64,000 bases of DNA from assembly GCA_019918135.1 (NCBI GenBank), contig WBZZ01005712.1, forward strand, positions 22,501 to 86,500. The letters run 5' to 3'. The position numbers and the translations under genes are program-made. Positions within the stretch are counted from its first letter, which is position 1. Every line of letters starts with the position of its first letter. The DNA is from Paulinella micropora. Its lineage: Eukaryota; Cercozoa; Imbricatea; Euglyphida; Paulinellidae. This document shows, piece by piece, positions 40,435 through 49,849 of this stretch. The notes under the pieces were generated by a model. It saw nothing but the letters and a program-made list of their open reading frames with translations, did no database searches and had not been told where the DNA came from.

Positions 40435-41232
40435 ATGAGTTTCACGATAAGCAATCTTGAAGACGAAAAGCGCACCCGCAAAAATTTCCTCCTTCGCGTC
40501 TCCTCAAGCGATAAAACAGAATCCAAATCCGCTTCTACTCACAATGGCCGTTTCGTTGTTGATTTACCAGCAACTGGTCGTAATATTGATATAATCAGTG
40601 CTTATGTCGTTAAAAGTATCTCTATCCCAAACGTTTTCCCAAACATACCGAGTTATGCCAACACTCTCACATTGATTAAAACAACGGGATCGGCTACAAA
40701 AACGGCAATCATAACAGAAAATCAATACACCATTGATACATTTATTACCGCTCTTCAAACTGCGATTAATTCAGCAATTACCCCCAACTCCGTAGTTATA
40801 ACTTTGAACTCCGTTAATAAATTGAATTTCGCTTTCACTGGTGATACGTATGCTTTTGATTATGATAATAGCACGATTAGAGACAAGATAGGACTAACTG
40901 CCGATATCTCGGCGGCGGCGAGTAGCACCATGCAATCCATAGTCAATCTAATCGGTGAAACGGCCGTTTATGTCCATAGCCGTGCTTTAAATCAGTCTGG
41001 TTTAGTTGAAGCAAATGGTAATTTCTCCGTGGTCGGTAAAGTGAATCTAGACAAACCTTATGGAGTCCAGTGCTACTTTGAGAGTTCTAATGATGTCGCC
41101 GATTATGTGCCATTCAATACCACCAAGAGTTTAAGAACTATCGATATCGTTATTAGAAATGCGGGCGGCAGTGTGCTCGAATGTCCTTTAAACTTTGAGG
41201 TTTCAATTCTTCTCAAAGTCTATCATGCGTAA
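40435..41232 (+). CDS. Minor capsid (penton) protein
   Basis: 265 residues from the ATG at 40435, chosen over the in-frame ATG at 40420 because the conserved leader ends here. It has N-terminal FLLRVSSSDK, then a beta-rich body with FVVDLPATGRNIDIISAYVVKSISIPNVFPNI (split over about 45-78), a middle IRDKIGL segment, an AVYVHSRALNQ block and a C-terminal LNFEVSILLKVYHA strand. The pattern is that of single jelly-roll penton proteins of polinton-like viruses and virophages, which occupy the five-fold vertices. Element 2 has a counterpart of the same size at 62910-63722. Confidence 0.7.
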   Translation: MSFTISNLEDEKRTRKNFLLRVSSSDKTESKSASTHNGRFVVDLPATGRNIDIISAYVVKSISIPNVFPNIPSYANTLTLIKTTGSATKTAIITENQYTIDTFITALQTAINSAITPNSVVITLNSVNKLNFAFTGDTYAFDYDNSTIRDKIGLTADISAAASSTMQSIVNLIGETAVYVHSRALNQSGLVEANGNFSVVGKVNLDKPYGVQCYFESSNDVADYVPFNTTKSLRTIDIVIRNAGGSVLECPLNFEVSILLKVYHA

Positions 41233-41255
41233 GCAAAAAAAAATGTATAGATATA

Positions 41256-41504
41256 ATGACCTACATACAAAATTTAGATATACTATTTACTCTAATCAAA
41301 AACATCAACTCATGCCGACGACAACAACATAAAGAGCAAATCCCCTGCGGTGCCAATATTGACCAGTTTTATATATATTTGAAGAGAAATCACGCACGTA
41401 TAACAGAAAAGTTAATTAAAAACAAGGATTTTGAATACATAAAAAAAATGGCCGTAGAGATAGAAAACAAATTTGACGCGCAAATACAATATTCTATGAT
41501 ATAA
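41256..41504 (+). CDS. Uncharacterised 82-residue protein
   Basis: Mostly helical and basic, with NINSCRRQQHKEQIPCG and YIKKMAVEIENKF. It begins 24 nt after the penton stop and may be co-transcribed. No family is recognised. Confidence 0.4.
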   Translation: MTYIQNLDILFTLIKNINSCRRQQHKEQIPCGANIDQFYIYLKRNHARITEKLIKNKDFEYIKKMAVEIENKFDAQIQYSMI

Positions 41505-41580
41505 TATTTTGCCATAAATAATACCCTTCTTTTTTTGTTTAAACTATTTAAACAAATGAGATATAAAAAGATATAAACCG

Positions 41581-42209
41581 ATGCCAGACTATAAACAAGC
41601 CAAACTATACAGCATCAGGTCATATCAAACGAATGAAGTATATATTGGTTCATCTACTCAACCTTTATATAAGCGATTATATGCACACAAAAAAGACTAC
41701 GAAAAATGGATGAAAGGTGAATATCATTATACTTCTTCTTATGAAATAGTTAAATACGATGATGTTTTTATTGAATTGGTTGAAGATTATCCATGTGAAA
41801 ATAGGGAACAATTAAACAGACGAGAGGGCGAGGTAATAAGATCCACAGAAAATTGTGTGAATAAGCGAATAGAAGGCAGAACTCACAAAGAATATTACGG
41901 AGATAATAAAACATATCTTTTACAAAGGGCAAAAGAATACAGAACCAAAAATAAGGAACAAGTGGCACAAACCTGTAAAAAATGGAACGAAAAAAACAAA
42001 GAACACGTAGCACAAAGAAGAAAAAAATATAGAGAAGTAAATGCTCATAAACTTCTTCAACAAAAAAGGAATACTATGAAAAAAACAGAGATACAATAAT
42101 TGAATATAAAAAGCAATACAGGGAGTGTAATAGAAAAATAGTAAATAGAATTAGCGTATTAAGTTATCACAAAAAAAATCCAATTGGTTTACCCACATTT
42201 GGTCTGTAA
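41581..42209 (+). pseudogene. GIY-YIG endonuclease, frame-broken near the C-terminus
   Basis: The frame 41581-42099 gives 172 residues with KLYSIRSYQTNEVYIGSSTQ (about 8-27), an Arg in LYKRLYAHKKD and Glu in RREGEVIRSTE, then charged repeats (NKEHVAQRRKKYREVN). The last part (an RKIVNRISVLSYHKKNPIGL segment) lies in another frame and ends with NPIGLPTFGL at 42209, the same ending as the protein at 39722-40393. The break near 42080-42100 therefore removed the finger region, whose Cys residues also look degraded. Confidence 0.7.
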
Positions 42210-42258
42210 ACTATAAAGGAAACCTTTTTTTTTGTTTTAGAAGCCTTCCTGTGTGTGG

Positions 42259-43494
42259 TTAGATGATGTCTTCAATAAAATTAATAGAAGCGTAAATGCT
42301 CGCCGTTCCACCGCTTGTATTTTGTGCGGATATAGTAAATGTCTTACCTGACCTTATCTTGATATTATATTGGGACAAATCAATATATATGGATGAGCCA
42401 GCAGACAATACATAAGTAAGTATCACGCTTCCACCCGTTCTTGTTGTCCCCGCCGTATCTACCTCGGCCAATGATGTGGCGGTATCGTAATTAGAGTAAG
42501 AAGGTGTTCCTCCCAACGTGGTATTAAGAATAATTCTCGCGATACATGTTTTAGTGTCTGAGTTGCTAATACACAAATTCTCAAAGTAGATTATGTTGTA
42601 ATTCGTTTTGCTGTTGAATGTGGCGCGGTTTCTAATAGTAAATATGGCATTTTCAGTTGCTCCTATAGTTTTGACATTATCATACGAGTTTGTTATAGCA
42701 ATAGTCCTATCAATATTTCCCTCAACTGCCAAAAACATACTTGCCGTTTTCATTACAACGGATTGAAGGCTTGATGAATACGCCTTCGCGTAAATAGCAA
42801 ACGCCGCCTGATCTAATGATGGAGTGGTGGCAGTGCTCGCGTATTTAATCGCATGAATTATCTCCATTCGTTCAGTGCGCGGGTTTTCAATTTTAAATGT
42901 AATTTGACCGCTACCCAGATATTGGACGACTATTTCAAACACGTTCAATTTGGTAAAATCAATCGTGGGGAAGTTTCCCGTATTATCACATTTATCAACA
43001 TTCCACGCATACTGACTAACCACATTTTCAACACTCCCCGCCGTTCTGACAACAGACATTCCCGAGTTTGATTGTCTAAAACATAAATTGTCTGCTGGTG
43101 TGCCTATGCCAATGTCGCAATTGAAAGTAGTCGCGGTGGTAGATGACGGAAACAATGCGGAAAATCTAGCAACCAAACCCATACCACTTCTATATTTGGC
43201 TCGCTCAATAGTCGTAATCTGCGCGGTTGAATTACCAGAGGCCGATGTCGTTAAAACCGCCATTGAATTAGCAGACGATACCACCCCGCCGTTTGTTTCT
43301 GTTTTGTCAAAGAAACGCGTATTAATACCATATGTGAATACATTTTGTAATACTGGCGACAAAGTTGCCGTTCGCAACTCTCCGAAGGCCGTTGTAGGTA
43401 ATGCGTCTCTTATAGCATCCGTTGATAATGAAGAAGAAGATGACGATGTAGTTGATGACGATGTCGTATTCGTGCTTTGACCAAACAAATTCAT
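42259..43494 (-). CDS. Putative virion spike protein with MNLFGQS N-terminus
   Basis: 411 residues. It begins MNLFGQS followed by a Ser/Thr linker. The body has RTATLSPVLQNVFTYGINTRFF (about 39-60), YRSGMGLVARFSALF (about 104-118) and long beta-rich, Thr/Ser/Asn-rich stretches; the end has YIDLSQYNIKIRSGKTFTIS. A homolog of the body, without the same N-terminus, is encoded in element 2 (60026-61277; GQLTPVVQEIFPYTINTRVW and YRTGMGVVGRFTAIW). Conservation in both viruses and the phage-fibre-like composition suggest a receptor-binding or capsid-decorating protein. The N-terminal peptide is shared with 27811-28440. Confidence 0.6.
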   Translation of the reverse strand: MNLFGQSTNTTSSSTTSSSSSSLSTDAIRDALPTTAFGELRTATLSPVLQNVFTYGINTRFFDKTETNGGVVSSANSMAVLTTSASGNSTAQITTIERAKYRSGMGLVARFSALFPSSTTATTFNCDIGIGTPADNLCFRQSNSGMSVVRTAGSVENVVSQYAWNVDKCDNTGNFPTIDFTKLNVFEIVVQYLGSGQITFKIENPRTERMEIIHAIKYASTATTPSLDQAAFAIYAKAYSSSLQSVVMKTASMFLAVEGNIDRTIAITNSYDNVKTIGATENAIFTIRNRATFNSKTNYNIIYFENLCISNSDTKTCIARIILNTTLGGTPSYSNYDTATSLAEVDTAGTTRTGGSVILTYVLSAGSSIYIDLSQYNIKIRSGKTFTISAQNTSGGTASIYASINFIEDII

Positions 43495-43528
43495 ATTTTG
43501 TCATATAATATAAGTTGAATATAAAATC

Positions 43529-43804
43529 ATGCCGATAATAATACGTGAATTGCCGAGTGATATAGTTGGACACATAAGGACATTTGTTTATTCAGAGACG
43601 TCCAAGATTGAGTATAAAAAAGAATTTTGTAATATATGTGGCTTGTCTCGCACATTCCAGTCGCACCCTCCTATTATAGCAGTTGATATTGATAATGTAG
43701 ATGGTGTTCAGTTTTTCACGATTTGTTCCATTAATTGCTATAGAAGAGAATCTAATACTAGGGCGAGATATCACGAACCGCCTTTAATCGTTGTTAAGTA
43801 TTAG
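43529..43804 (+). CDS. Small protein with C-x-x-C motifs
   Basis: 91 residues. PIIIRELPSDIVGHIRTF at the start resembles the first helix of F-box-like or ankyrin-associated viral proteins, but is too short to call. A FCNICGL motif (about 33-39) and a later CSINCYRRES (about 67-76) could bind one zinc. It is divergent from the gene at 43494 (34 nt) and overlaps the end of the recombinase gene by 11 nt. Confidence 0.5.
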   Translation: MPIIIRELPSDIVGHIRTFVYSETSKIEYKKEFCNICGLSRTFQSHPPIIAVDIDNVDGVQFFTICSINCYRRESNTRARYHEPPLIVVKY

Positions 43805-45185
43805 CCTTCTTTTTAATTCTCGTGCTTCTTCTTAATGGTGCTTTTGTTTCCTCTTCTTTTTTTGCTTCGCTCTTCGTCGCTTTACTCTCTTCGCTGTCGC
43901 TCTTCGTCGCTTCGCCCCTCTTCTCTTTAATAAACGTATTGACAATAACGGCTCCAATCCCGCTTAACTTTCTCAGTTTAGTATTTGTAATATTCGGGTT
44001 ATCATTGTAAATCTGCTCAAGCAATTTATACTTATCCTCTCTACTAGCGCTTTTACCTAATGGTATATAACTACATTCTTCCGCGTTGTTATCTCCAACA
44101 TGTTGGAGATTGCTTTTAATTTCATTAGTATTATTTAAATTCAAATATAAATCTATTTTGCGTCTCAACTCCTCTAATTCTGTTTTAATTCCTTCTGCCT
44201 TAATTTCTTCAGGGTCGGCCACATTAACCCAACTATAACTAAAACTGGTGAGCATATCGCCGTGTCCCAACACATTTGAAACCCACGTGTTAAAATTCTC
44301 TAATTTCGGATTGGCGAAATTGCTATACGACAAACTAGCATATAGTTTTCGCAACATACTGCTCTTCTGCGTGTATTCTGATAGCCAAGGGAAGATTTTG
44401 ATAATTCTTTTGTTTAGTTCATTATTCTTTTGTTTATCAAGCACACCTTCGTTGTTGATGATAACTGATTTTTTCTTTTTGAAATGGTTTCGTATTGAAT
44501 TTACTTGTTCTATTACAAACTGGGGAGTAAAAAGGACAACAGGCCTCTCAGTCCAATTCTTTTTTTGTCCTTCTCTCTTTTTCGCTAGGTTATTCACTCG
44601 CAACCAACTCGGTTTATCTGGTATTAATTCATACGTGTTTTTGTCAAATATTTCCACAGGCCTTGCTCCAATTGCTATCATCAAAGCAAGTAGTTTAAGA
44701 TAAGGGTCATTACTTAATATCATATCGTTCATTTTAGCCATTACATCACGGACATCAATCTGTATTTTTTGTTCATTTTTGGCTTTGACGTCTTTCTTAT
44801 ACCCCTCAACGATATCAATCCGCTCGTCTTCATTTAGATTAAAATACTTATCCAGTTTGCTCATTTCATATACTTTTTCACTTTGGTTGGGCTCTATTGC
44901 TTTTTTTCTCACCTCAGAAAGTCTTTGCCTTCTACTATTCAAATTTGGATACACGATAGCATATTTAGGATATATCACCTTTAGTGCCTCAAGCACCTCT
45001 TCATCACTAGTTGGTGTGCTAAATAAAGATATAATAGCATTATGAAAGGCTATACTTGGTTTTAATTCGCTATCGTAGAAGTTGGACACGACCTCATAAA
45101 TTTTACTTTCAGTAGTAGCAACTCTTAACTGCCTAACAAACTTCTTGTCATCTTCGCTCCACATCGGCTGGTATATATTAGACAA
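43794..45185 (-). CDS. Tyrosine recombinase, protelomerase-like
   Basis: 463 residues and intact. The N-terminal ~100 residues are helical. The catalytic domain has Arg175 in IAIGARPVEIF, basic candidates around 202-209 for the Lys, Arg279 in SSMLRKLYASLSY, His308 in NVLGHGD and the nucleophile Tyr317 in TSFSYSW. This is the R-K-R-H-Y set of tyrosine recombinases. The combination of a short R-to-Y spacing, an extended N-terminal helical part and an LGH-x-x-x-x-TS-x-SY block recalls telomere resolvases (TelK/TelN type) as well as XerC-type integrases. A helix-turn-helix-like segment (NPNITNTKLRKLSGIGAVIVN, about 402-423) and a basic tail follow. Its gene starts just inside the right repeat. 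It would integrate the element, resolve its palindromic ends, or both. Confidence 0.75.
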   Translation of the reverse strand: MSNIYQPMWSEDDKKFVRQLRVATTESKIYEVVSNFYDSELKPSIAFHNAIISLFSTPTSDEEVLEALKVIYPKYAIVYPNLNSRRQRLSEVRKKAIEPNQSEKVYEMSKLDKYFNLNEDERIDIVEGYKKDVKAKNEQKIQIDVRDVMAKMNDMILSNDPYLKLLALMIAIGARPVEIFDKNTYELIPDKPSWLRVNNLAKKREGQKKNWTERPVVLFTPQFVIEQVNSIRNHFKKKKSVIINNEGVLDKQKNNELNKRIIKIFPWLSEYTQKSSMLRKLYASLSYSNFANPKLENFNTWVSNVLGHGDMLTSFSYSWVNVADPEEIKAEGIKTELEELRRKIDLYLNLNNTNEIKSNLQHVGDNNAEECSYIPLGKSASREDKYKLLEQIYNDNPNITNTKLRKLSGIGAVIVNTFIKEKRGEATKSDSEESKATKSEAKKEEETKAPLRRSTRIKKKANT

Positions 45186-45961
45186 ATCTATTTTTTATAA
45201 ATAAAATTAACTCTCTCCCCGTCAATTCCGCTCTCCCGACGCTTCCTTCATTGCTTGCCCCGCGGTTTAGTCTCAGAGCACAAATCGCCTTCAACTGCTT
45301 CTTTTTGCCCCGTCCTTAAAGTCCTTTTTTTTATTTTTAAGTCCACTATAATTTTAAGGACACCCTAGAAGCGGTATTTTATCGTAATTCTAACTCTGCC
45401 CATATTACCACACGCCCCATCCTTACTTCCTTATTATTTTTATTAACATTATTATTATAAAAATAGGGTATATAAAAGAGGATTTAGCCCCATTTGACTG
45501 AGTTTAACTATGTCCTTGGGGACGTCCCCTGTTTTAGTCCCCTGTTTTTGGGAAAGTTGGCCGACCCGACCCGACCCTTTATAGTCCCCCACACCATTTG
45601 GCCGAGGGGGGTAATGTTGAAACTGAGAACAAGGACTACCACCCCCCGATAGTTTAAATGAAGACGTTTCAACGAAATAAGCCCCCCACACCTATTGTTT
45701 AAGTCCTTGTGAGTTGGCGGATCCTTATTTCCATAAGTACCCTTGATTTACAAAAACAGCAAAATACGCTCTCCTATTCATCGAGGGTAATAAACCGATC
45801 GAAAACTTTGCCTCCAAAACATGAAAAAATTGATTTTTTTTGACATTTTCAAAACTTTTTCACGTTTTTGAGAAAAAAAATAAATCAATAAAATGAACCA
45901 TCTCAAAAAAAATGAACAAAAACAAGGACTTAATGAAAAAAATAAGGACACCTAGCAAGCC

Positions 45962-46339
45962 TTATTCCGCTGTAATCTGTCTTACCTCACCACACTCCTT
46001 ACATCTGCTTTTTCGTTTCTCATGTTCACATATCTCGCTTCCACCACACTCCTTACATCTGCTTTTTCGTTTCTTATGTTCGCACATTTCACCTCCACCG
46101 CATTCCGTGCATCTGCTTTTTCGTTTCTTATGCTCACATATCTCACCACCTCCGCATTCCGTGCATCTGCTTTTTCGTATATTATGTTCGCATTTAAGTC
46201 TAGCCCTCTCCGCTCTACCTTTTATTCTACAACTTTCACAAGTCTTCAACCTCCGCCCCTTGTCATTCAAGAATTGCCGTGGTAGCCTCCAACATCTACA
46301 CTTACCGCACTTCTCATGTTTAACTTCCTCTGTTGCCAT
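45962..46339 (-). CDS. CEH-repeat zinc-finger protein (right repeat copy)
   Basis: Identical in protein sequence to the copy at 22537-22914, on the opposite strand because of the inverted repeat. Four C-E-H-x-x-RKSRC-x-ECGG units. Identity of the two copies shows either recent insertion or ongoing conversion between the ends during replication. Confidence 0.8.
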   Translation of the reverse strand: MATEEVKHEKCGKCRCWRLPRQFLNDKGRRLKTCESCRIKGRAERARLKCEHNIRKSRCTECGGGEICEHKKRKSRCTECGGGEMCEHKKRKSRCKECGGSEICEHEKRKSRCKECGEVRQITAE

Positions 46340-46618
46340 CCTTTTATATATCGTTTGTAAGTCTTTAATATATAAATCAATAAGATAATATCGTTATGGC
46401 CACCAATTTTGGTCAAAAAGGAAATCCCCGCGAATATGACCATGCGGCGCCGTGGACGACTTCAATCCACCGCGCCGCAGAGGTTGCGGCAGAATTTCAC
46501 TTTTTTGCCGCAGTGCCGCAAAAAATATTTTTTTTGTATGTAGTCCCCTCCTATCCCCCCCGCCACTCACTTCGTGAGTGTCCCCCCCCCCCCCCCCCTT
46601 TCCTCCCCAAACGGGGTG

Positions 46619-47032
46619 TGATCATTTATGTTGGATAGACAGGTCTATGTTGTATATTATAAAACAAGCCTTACAAATATGAAAAACCAACATAGGACAC
46701 AACAAAAACAGACATTCAAACATATCAAAAACATACCTTTGTTTTACAAAAAACGACAAACTGAGCACACTAAGAGAGATTTAGACAAAATAACGACAAA
46801 AACCATATATACAAAGTAATATATACAATTTTATGGAATAAAATGGTGTTTTTGTCGTTATTTTGTCTAAATCTCTCTTAGTGTGCTCAGTTTGTCGTTT
46901 TTTGTAAAACAAAGGTATGTTTTTGATATGTTTGAATGTCTGTTTTTGTTGTGTCCTATGTTGGTTTTTCATATTTGTAAGGCTTGTTTTATAATATACA
47001 ACATAGACCTGTCTATCCAACATAAATGATCA
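46619..47032. repeat. Right terminal palindrome, 414 bp
   Basis: Arms 46619-46803 and 46848-47032 with a 44-nt centre that is the reverse complement of the centre at the left end. The outer edge meets host (AT)n followed by TTGCTACTTCC. Confidence 0.95.
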
Positions 47033-47370
47033 TATATATATATTGCTACTTCCCTCCCTGCCTGGCCTACCTCTCAACCTCTCCCCTTCCCCTGTTGCGA
47101 GCGCCGCGAATATGCCGCGAGCACTGAGAGTGTCGTGTACATACCGCAAGCATGCAAATAATATATATTATATATATGCCGCGAGCACCGCAAATATGTC
47201 GCGAGCGCCGCTTGTATGTCGCGAGCACTGAGAGTGTCGTGTACATAAACGCTTAAAGTGTCATCTGCTTTACCACACATTTGTAATTTATGTATATGCA
47301 GCGAGCGCCGCGAATATGCCGTGAGCGCCGCGAGTGTTGCGAGTGTCGTCAACATACCACAACTATATAT
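47033..47370. repeat. Dispersed host repeat: AT tract, GGGAAG tract, GCGCTCGCGG units
   Basis: After (AT)n comes TTGCTACTTCCCTCCCTGCC and then repeated CGCGAGCGCCGCGAATATGC units with a GAGAGTGTCGTGTACATA segment. The same composite recurs, mostly inverted, at 49850-49965, 50158-50306, 53262-53453 and 53536-53747. Element 1 is inserted within the AT tract of this copy. Confidence 0.85.
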
Positions 47371-47548
47371 GTATGCATGTATATATATATATAAAGAGAG
47401 ACAAAGAGAGACCTTTTTGATGGGACGATCGTACACTTTGAATGGCACTTTGCTGCCATGGGCATCCACGCAGTCATGGGACTTGTCCTATGCAGTACAA
47501 GGAAAATGATCTATAAAAAATTCATTCATTATATACACTCAATGTTAC

Positions 47549-47666
47549 CTTGTTCCTTTCACGTTCGAGGAAGCACTCCGAGCATAAGTGCATATTGCAC
47601 TCATCGCAACCGTAGCGATAGCCCTTAATTGACCCCCTTGTCTGGGGACAGTCAGCACAATAATAC
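47549..47666 (-). CDS. Zinc-ribbon exon
   Basis: Bounded by AG and GTAACA, this exon encodes YYCADCPQT, then [15 protein letters not shown]: the pattern C-x-x-C ... C-x-x-C-x-x-x-LC-x-x-CF. It resembles the zinc-binding end of PiggyBac-type transposases and related domesticated proteins, and more loosely ZZ or RING-like fingers. A further coding-like stretch lies at about 47430-47510 downstream. Which gene it belongs to is unclear; upstream exons are probably those at 47.9-54 kb. Confidence 0.5.
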
Positions 47667-47672
47667 CTAAAC

Positions 47673-47683
47673 ATGTATATGTG

Positions 47684-47772
<89 letters not shown>

Positions 47773-47781
47773 GTATGTATG

Positions 47782-47813
<32 letters not shown>

Positions 47814-47882
47814 CATATGTATATGTATATGTATATGTATGTATATATATATGTATATGTATATGTATATGTATGTATAATA
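47673..47882. repeat. (TATATG)n microsatellite
   Basis: About 200 bp of TATATG units with rare GTGTATG variants, inside an intron. Confidence 0.97.
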
Positions 47883-47902
47883 TTGTAATATTTTTATAAT
47901 TG

Positions 47903-48035
47903 AACCCTGCGTGCGTGGCCTTGGGACTGCTGACTTTCCTGTTGGGACTAGCTATAGGCGTGTCCTCCTGCTGGCTGTCCTGGCTGGCGCTGTCGCCACC
48001 ACCAGTCTTGTCCTTTTTGCCGCCACCACTAGTCT
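47903..48035 (-). CDS. Low-complexity exon
   Basis: Minus-strand frame with Asp/Lys/Gly/Ser repeats (DKTSGGGKKDKTGGGDS), a QDSQQEDTPIASPNRK stretch and no stops. It looks like a disordered linker exon between the methyltransferase-like part and the zinc-ribbon exon. Confidence 0.4.
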
Positions 48036-48139
48036 TATCTTACAGAGTTACTATATTCATATCACACATACACACATGCATGAATGATTACATACACACA
48101 TACATACACAAATAGCAATACTACATGCATACATGCATA

Positions 48140-49110
48140 CAATATTACATACATGGAGAGAAAGGGCAGGCGCGGCGGAACGCAGCCTGCTCAAAACAAG
48201 CAGCCTAAACGTCTCTTTGCTCCCGGCCATTCCTACTGGCGCATGGCAAGTAAGGCTGAAGGCCAGCAGCAGCCCACATGCGCCACATTGCCGCAGAACA
48301 TTCATTCTATCCACTAAGAAGATATGCACGACTCTGTAGTCCTTCTTCAGCATACGCAGCAGGTGTTCCTTGTCCTCTGCAGTCCATCCTCGGCAGAAGC
48401 TGTACACCGCCACGCAACGGCGCTTGCTGGCGGCCTTCCATAGGCGGTCCAGTGTGAAGTCTGCATCGCATGCAGTCCTCCAAAGCACCTGTGGCTGCTT
48501 CTTATCGCCTACAGCAGCAGCGCGCTTGCTCAGCGACTCCCACCTGCTCTCTTGGTTTTTTTGGAAATCTCCCAGCTCTATGCCGAACACTTCGGCAAAG
48601 CCCATGACACCCGCGATGTTGACTGCATGCCCTTCTCCTGCACCCGCATCCACGAAGGTTAGCTTGCTCTTTTCTCCCTGAAGGAAGTAGTCAAGCAGCG
48701 CGTAACACTTCGGGCGCGCGGTGCCCTGTAACCCTGCACTGGCGGATGTTTGGTTGCGGGACTCAGTCAAGGACCTAGTCAATGTCGTCTCGGGCGCCCC
48801 AGCGCTGCAAATTGGCGACGCGTGTCCGGCTCCCAGATTGTGGCCCCGCGCCAGCCGAAACCAACATAGCCAATCATGAACCGAGTCTGCATGTGTCGCT
48901 TGATAGCAAGGCAGCTCCAATAAGTGAGGGTTAGCGGCCCCGCAGCCGCTGCGCTCGCACACGAAATCAGAAAACTTGTTGTGCGTGGAACGGCGCACAC
49001 ATACCCAGCGTCCTGGGGGGCACATACTGCTGAATGCTTCTGGGCGGGGCGGGGGCTCGGGCCTCGCCGGTAGCTGATCACCCGCACCACAACGGTAAAA
49101 AACTCTTTAA
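48140..49110 (-). CDS. DOT1-like SAM-dependent methyltransferase domain
   Basis: The frame 49025-48057 contains LTFVDAGAGEGHAVNIAG, a class I motif I (D-x-G-x-G-x-G) for S-adenosylmethionine, followed by EVFGIELGD, where an acidic residue ends strand beta2. A CVAVYSFCRGWTAEDKEHLL block and a VVHIFLVDRMN strand come later. The E-x-x-GIE pattern and domain layout are like DOT1-type lysine methyltransferases. The part before about 48790 reads better in another frame (KRHMQTRFMIGYVGFGW), so an intron or a frame break lies there. Substrate is unknown; a nuclear protein target is plausible given the neighbouring ZZ and disordered exons. Confidence 0.55.
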
Positions 49111-49204
49111 TGAAATAACGTTTTAAAGATTTGAACATGTATATAATATTATTCATATGCATGTATGATTTTTTAATGAAACAAAACTTGTTTGAATGAG
49201 ATAA

Positions 49205-49525
49205 AATACAGTGCATAAAGCCTCAGTAGGACTGTACCGTTTTTTCCTTGCTCGTATTGCCCTGTTCTTCTTTTTGCTTGTTTGCCAGTGCCGCCATCGC
49301 CATTCTTCTTTTTGCTGCTGCCTTGGCCGCCGTCGTCCTTGACTTTGCCAGTGCTGCCACTGCCGCTGCCGTCGTTGTTCTTTCCGCCGCCAGTGTCTTC
49401 ATCACCGCCTTCCTCTTCTTCTTCGTCTGACGGTTCTTCGTCGCTGTCCACCTTCTGTGAACCGTCGTCGCACTTCTTCCCCTTCTTTTTCTTTTTTTGG
49501 CAGGCTTGCTTCCATGTTTTTTTCC
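49205..49525 (-). CDS. Lys- and Glu/Gly-rich exon
   Basis: Stop-free minus-strand segment with a Lys-run, an acidic run (DEEPSDEEEEEGGDED) and Gly/Ser/Asn/Lys repeats. Such composition is common in chromatin proteins. It is flanked by ATAC-type microsatellite introns. Confidence 0.4.
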
Positions 49526-49696
49526 TACATAGATGCAAATACATACATAAATACATACATACGTACATGCATACATAGAATGCTATTATTACATACATAG
49601 TATTATCATGAATACATTCATGCACTTCTTACATACAATGCAGACATGCATACATACACACATAACATACATACATAATTTGCATACATAAGATGT

Positions 49697-49822
49697 TACA
49701 TACACAAAGGCCTTCAGCTTTTCGAGTTGTTTCTCCATCTCCGACATCCAACGCTCCAGTTGTTCGCGGTCGGCTTTCGATTGCTTGCTTGCGTTCTCCG
49801 CCTCCTTGAGCCTTTGTATGTA
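49697..49822 (-). CDS. Coiled-coil exon
   Basis: Minus-strand segment KEAENASKQSKADREQLERW, then MEKQLEKLKAF, with a heptad pattern. Flanking sequence is microsatellite on both sides. Probably part of the same gene as the other minus-strand exons of 47.5-54.4 kb. Confidence 0.4.
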
Positions 49823-49849
49823 TTGCATGTATGTATGGTATGTATGTAT

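Larger units (their letters stand above)
21845..47032. mobile_element. Element 1: integrated polinton-like virus, 25.2 kb
   Basis: The element is bounded by 1.83-kb inverted repeats (21845-23676 and 45203-47032), each beginning with TGATCATTTATG, and is flanked on both sides by (AT)n. The set of genes is that of the polinton-like virus/virophage group: replicase-helicase, packaging ATPase, double jelly-roll major capsid, penton, fibre, GIY-YIG nucleases and a tyrosine recombinase. No capsid maturation protease was recognised. Genes lie close together with AT-rich leaders and no introns. Frame breaks are limited to the fibre, ATPase, capsid C-terminus and one GIY-YIG gene, so the copy is young or the breaks are partly assembly errors. 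The family assignment rests on gene content and motifs, not on a search. Confidence 0.9.
45203..47032 (-). repeat. Right terminal inverted repeat
   Basis: Reverse complement of 21845-23676, 1830 nt, with homopolymer-length and a few base differences. Confidence 0.95.

Noticed and set aside
47673..47899. Met-Tyr and Val-Tyr repeat frames
   Set aside because: Translation of the TATATG microsatellite.
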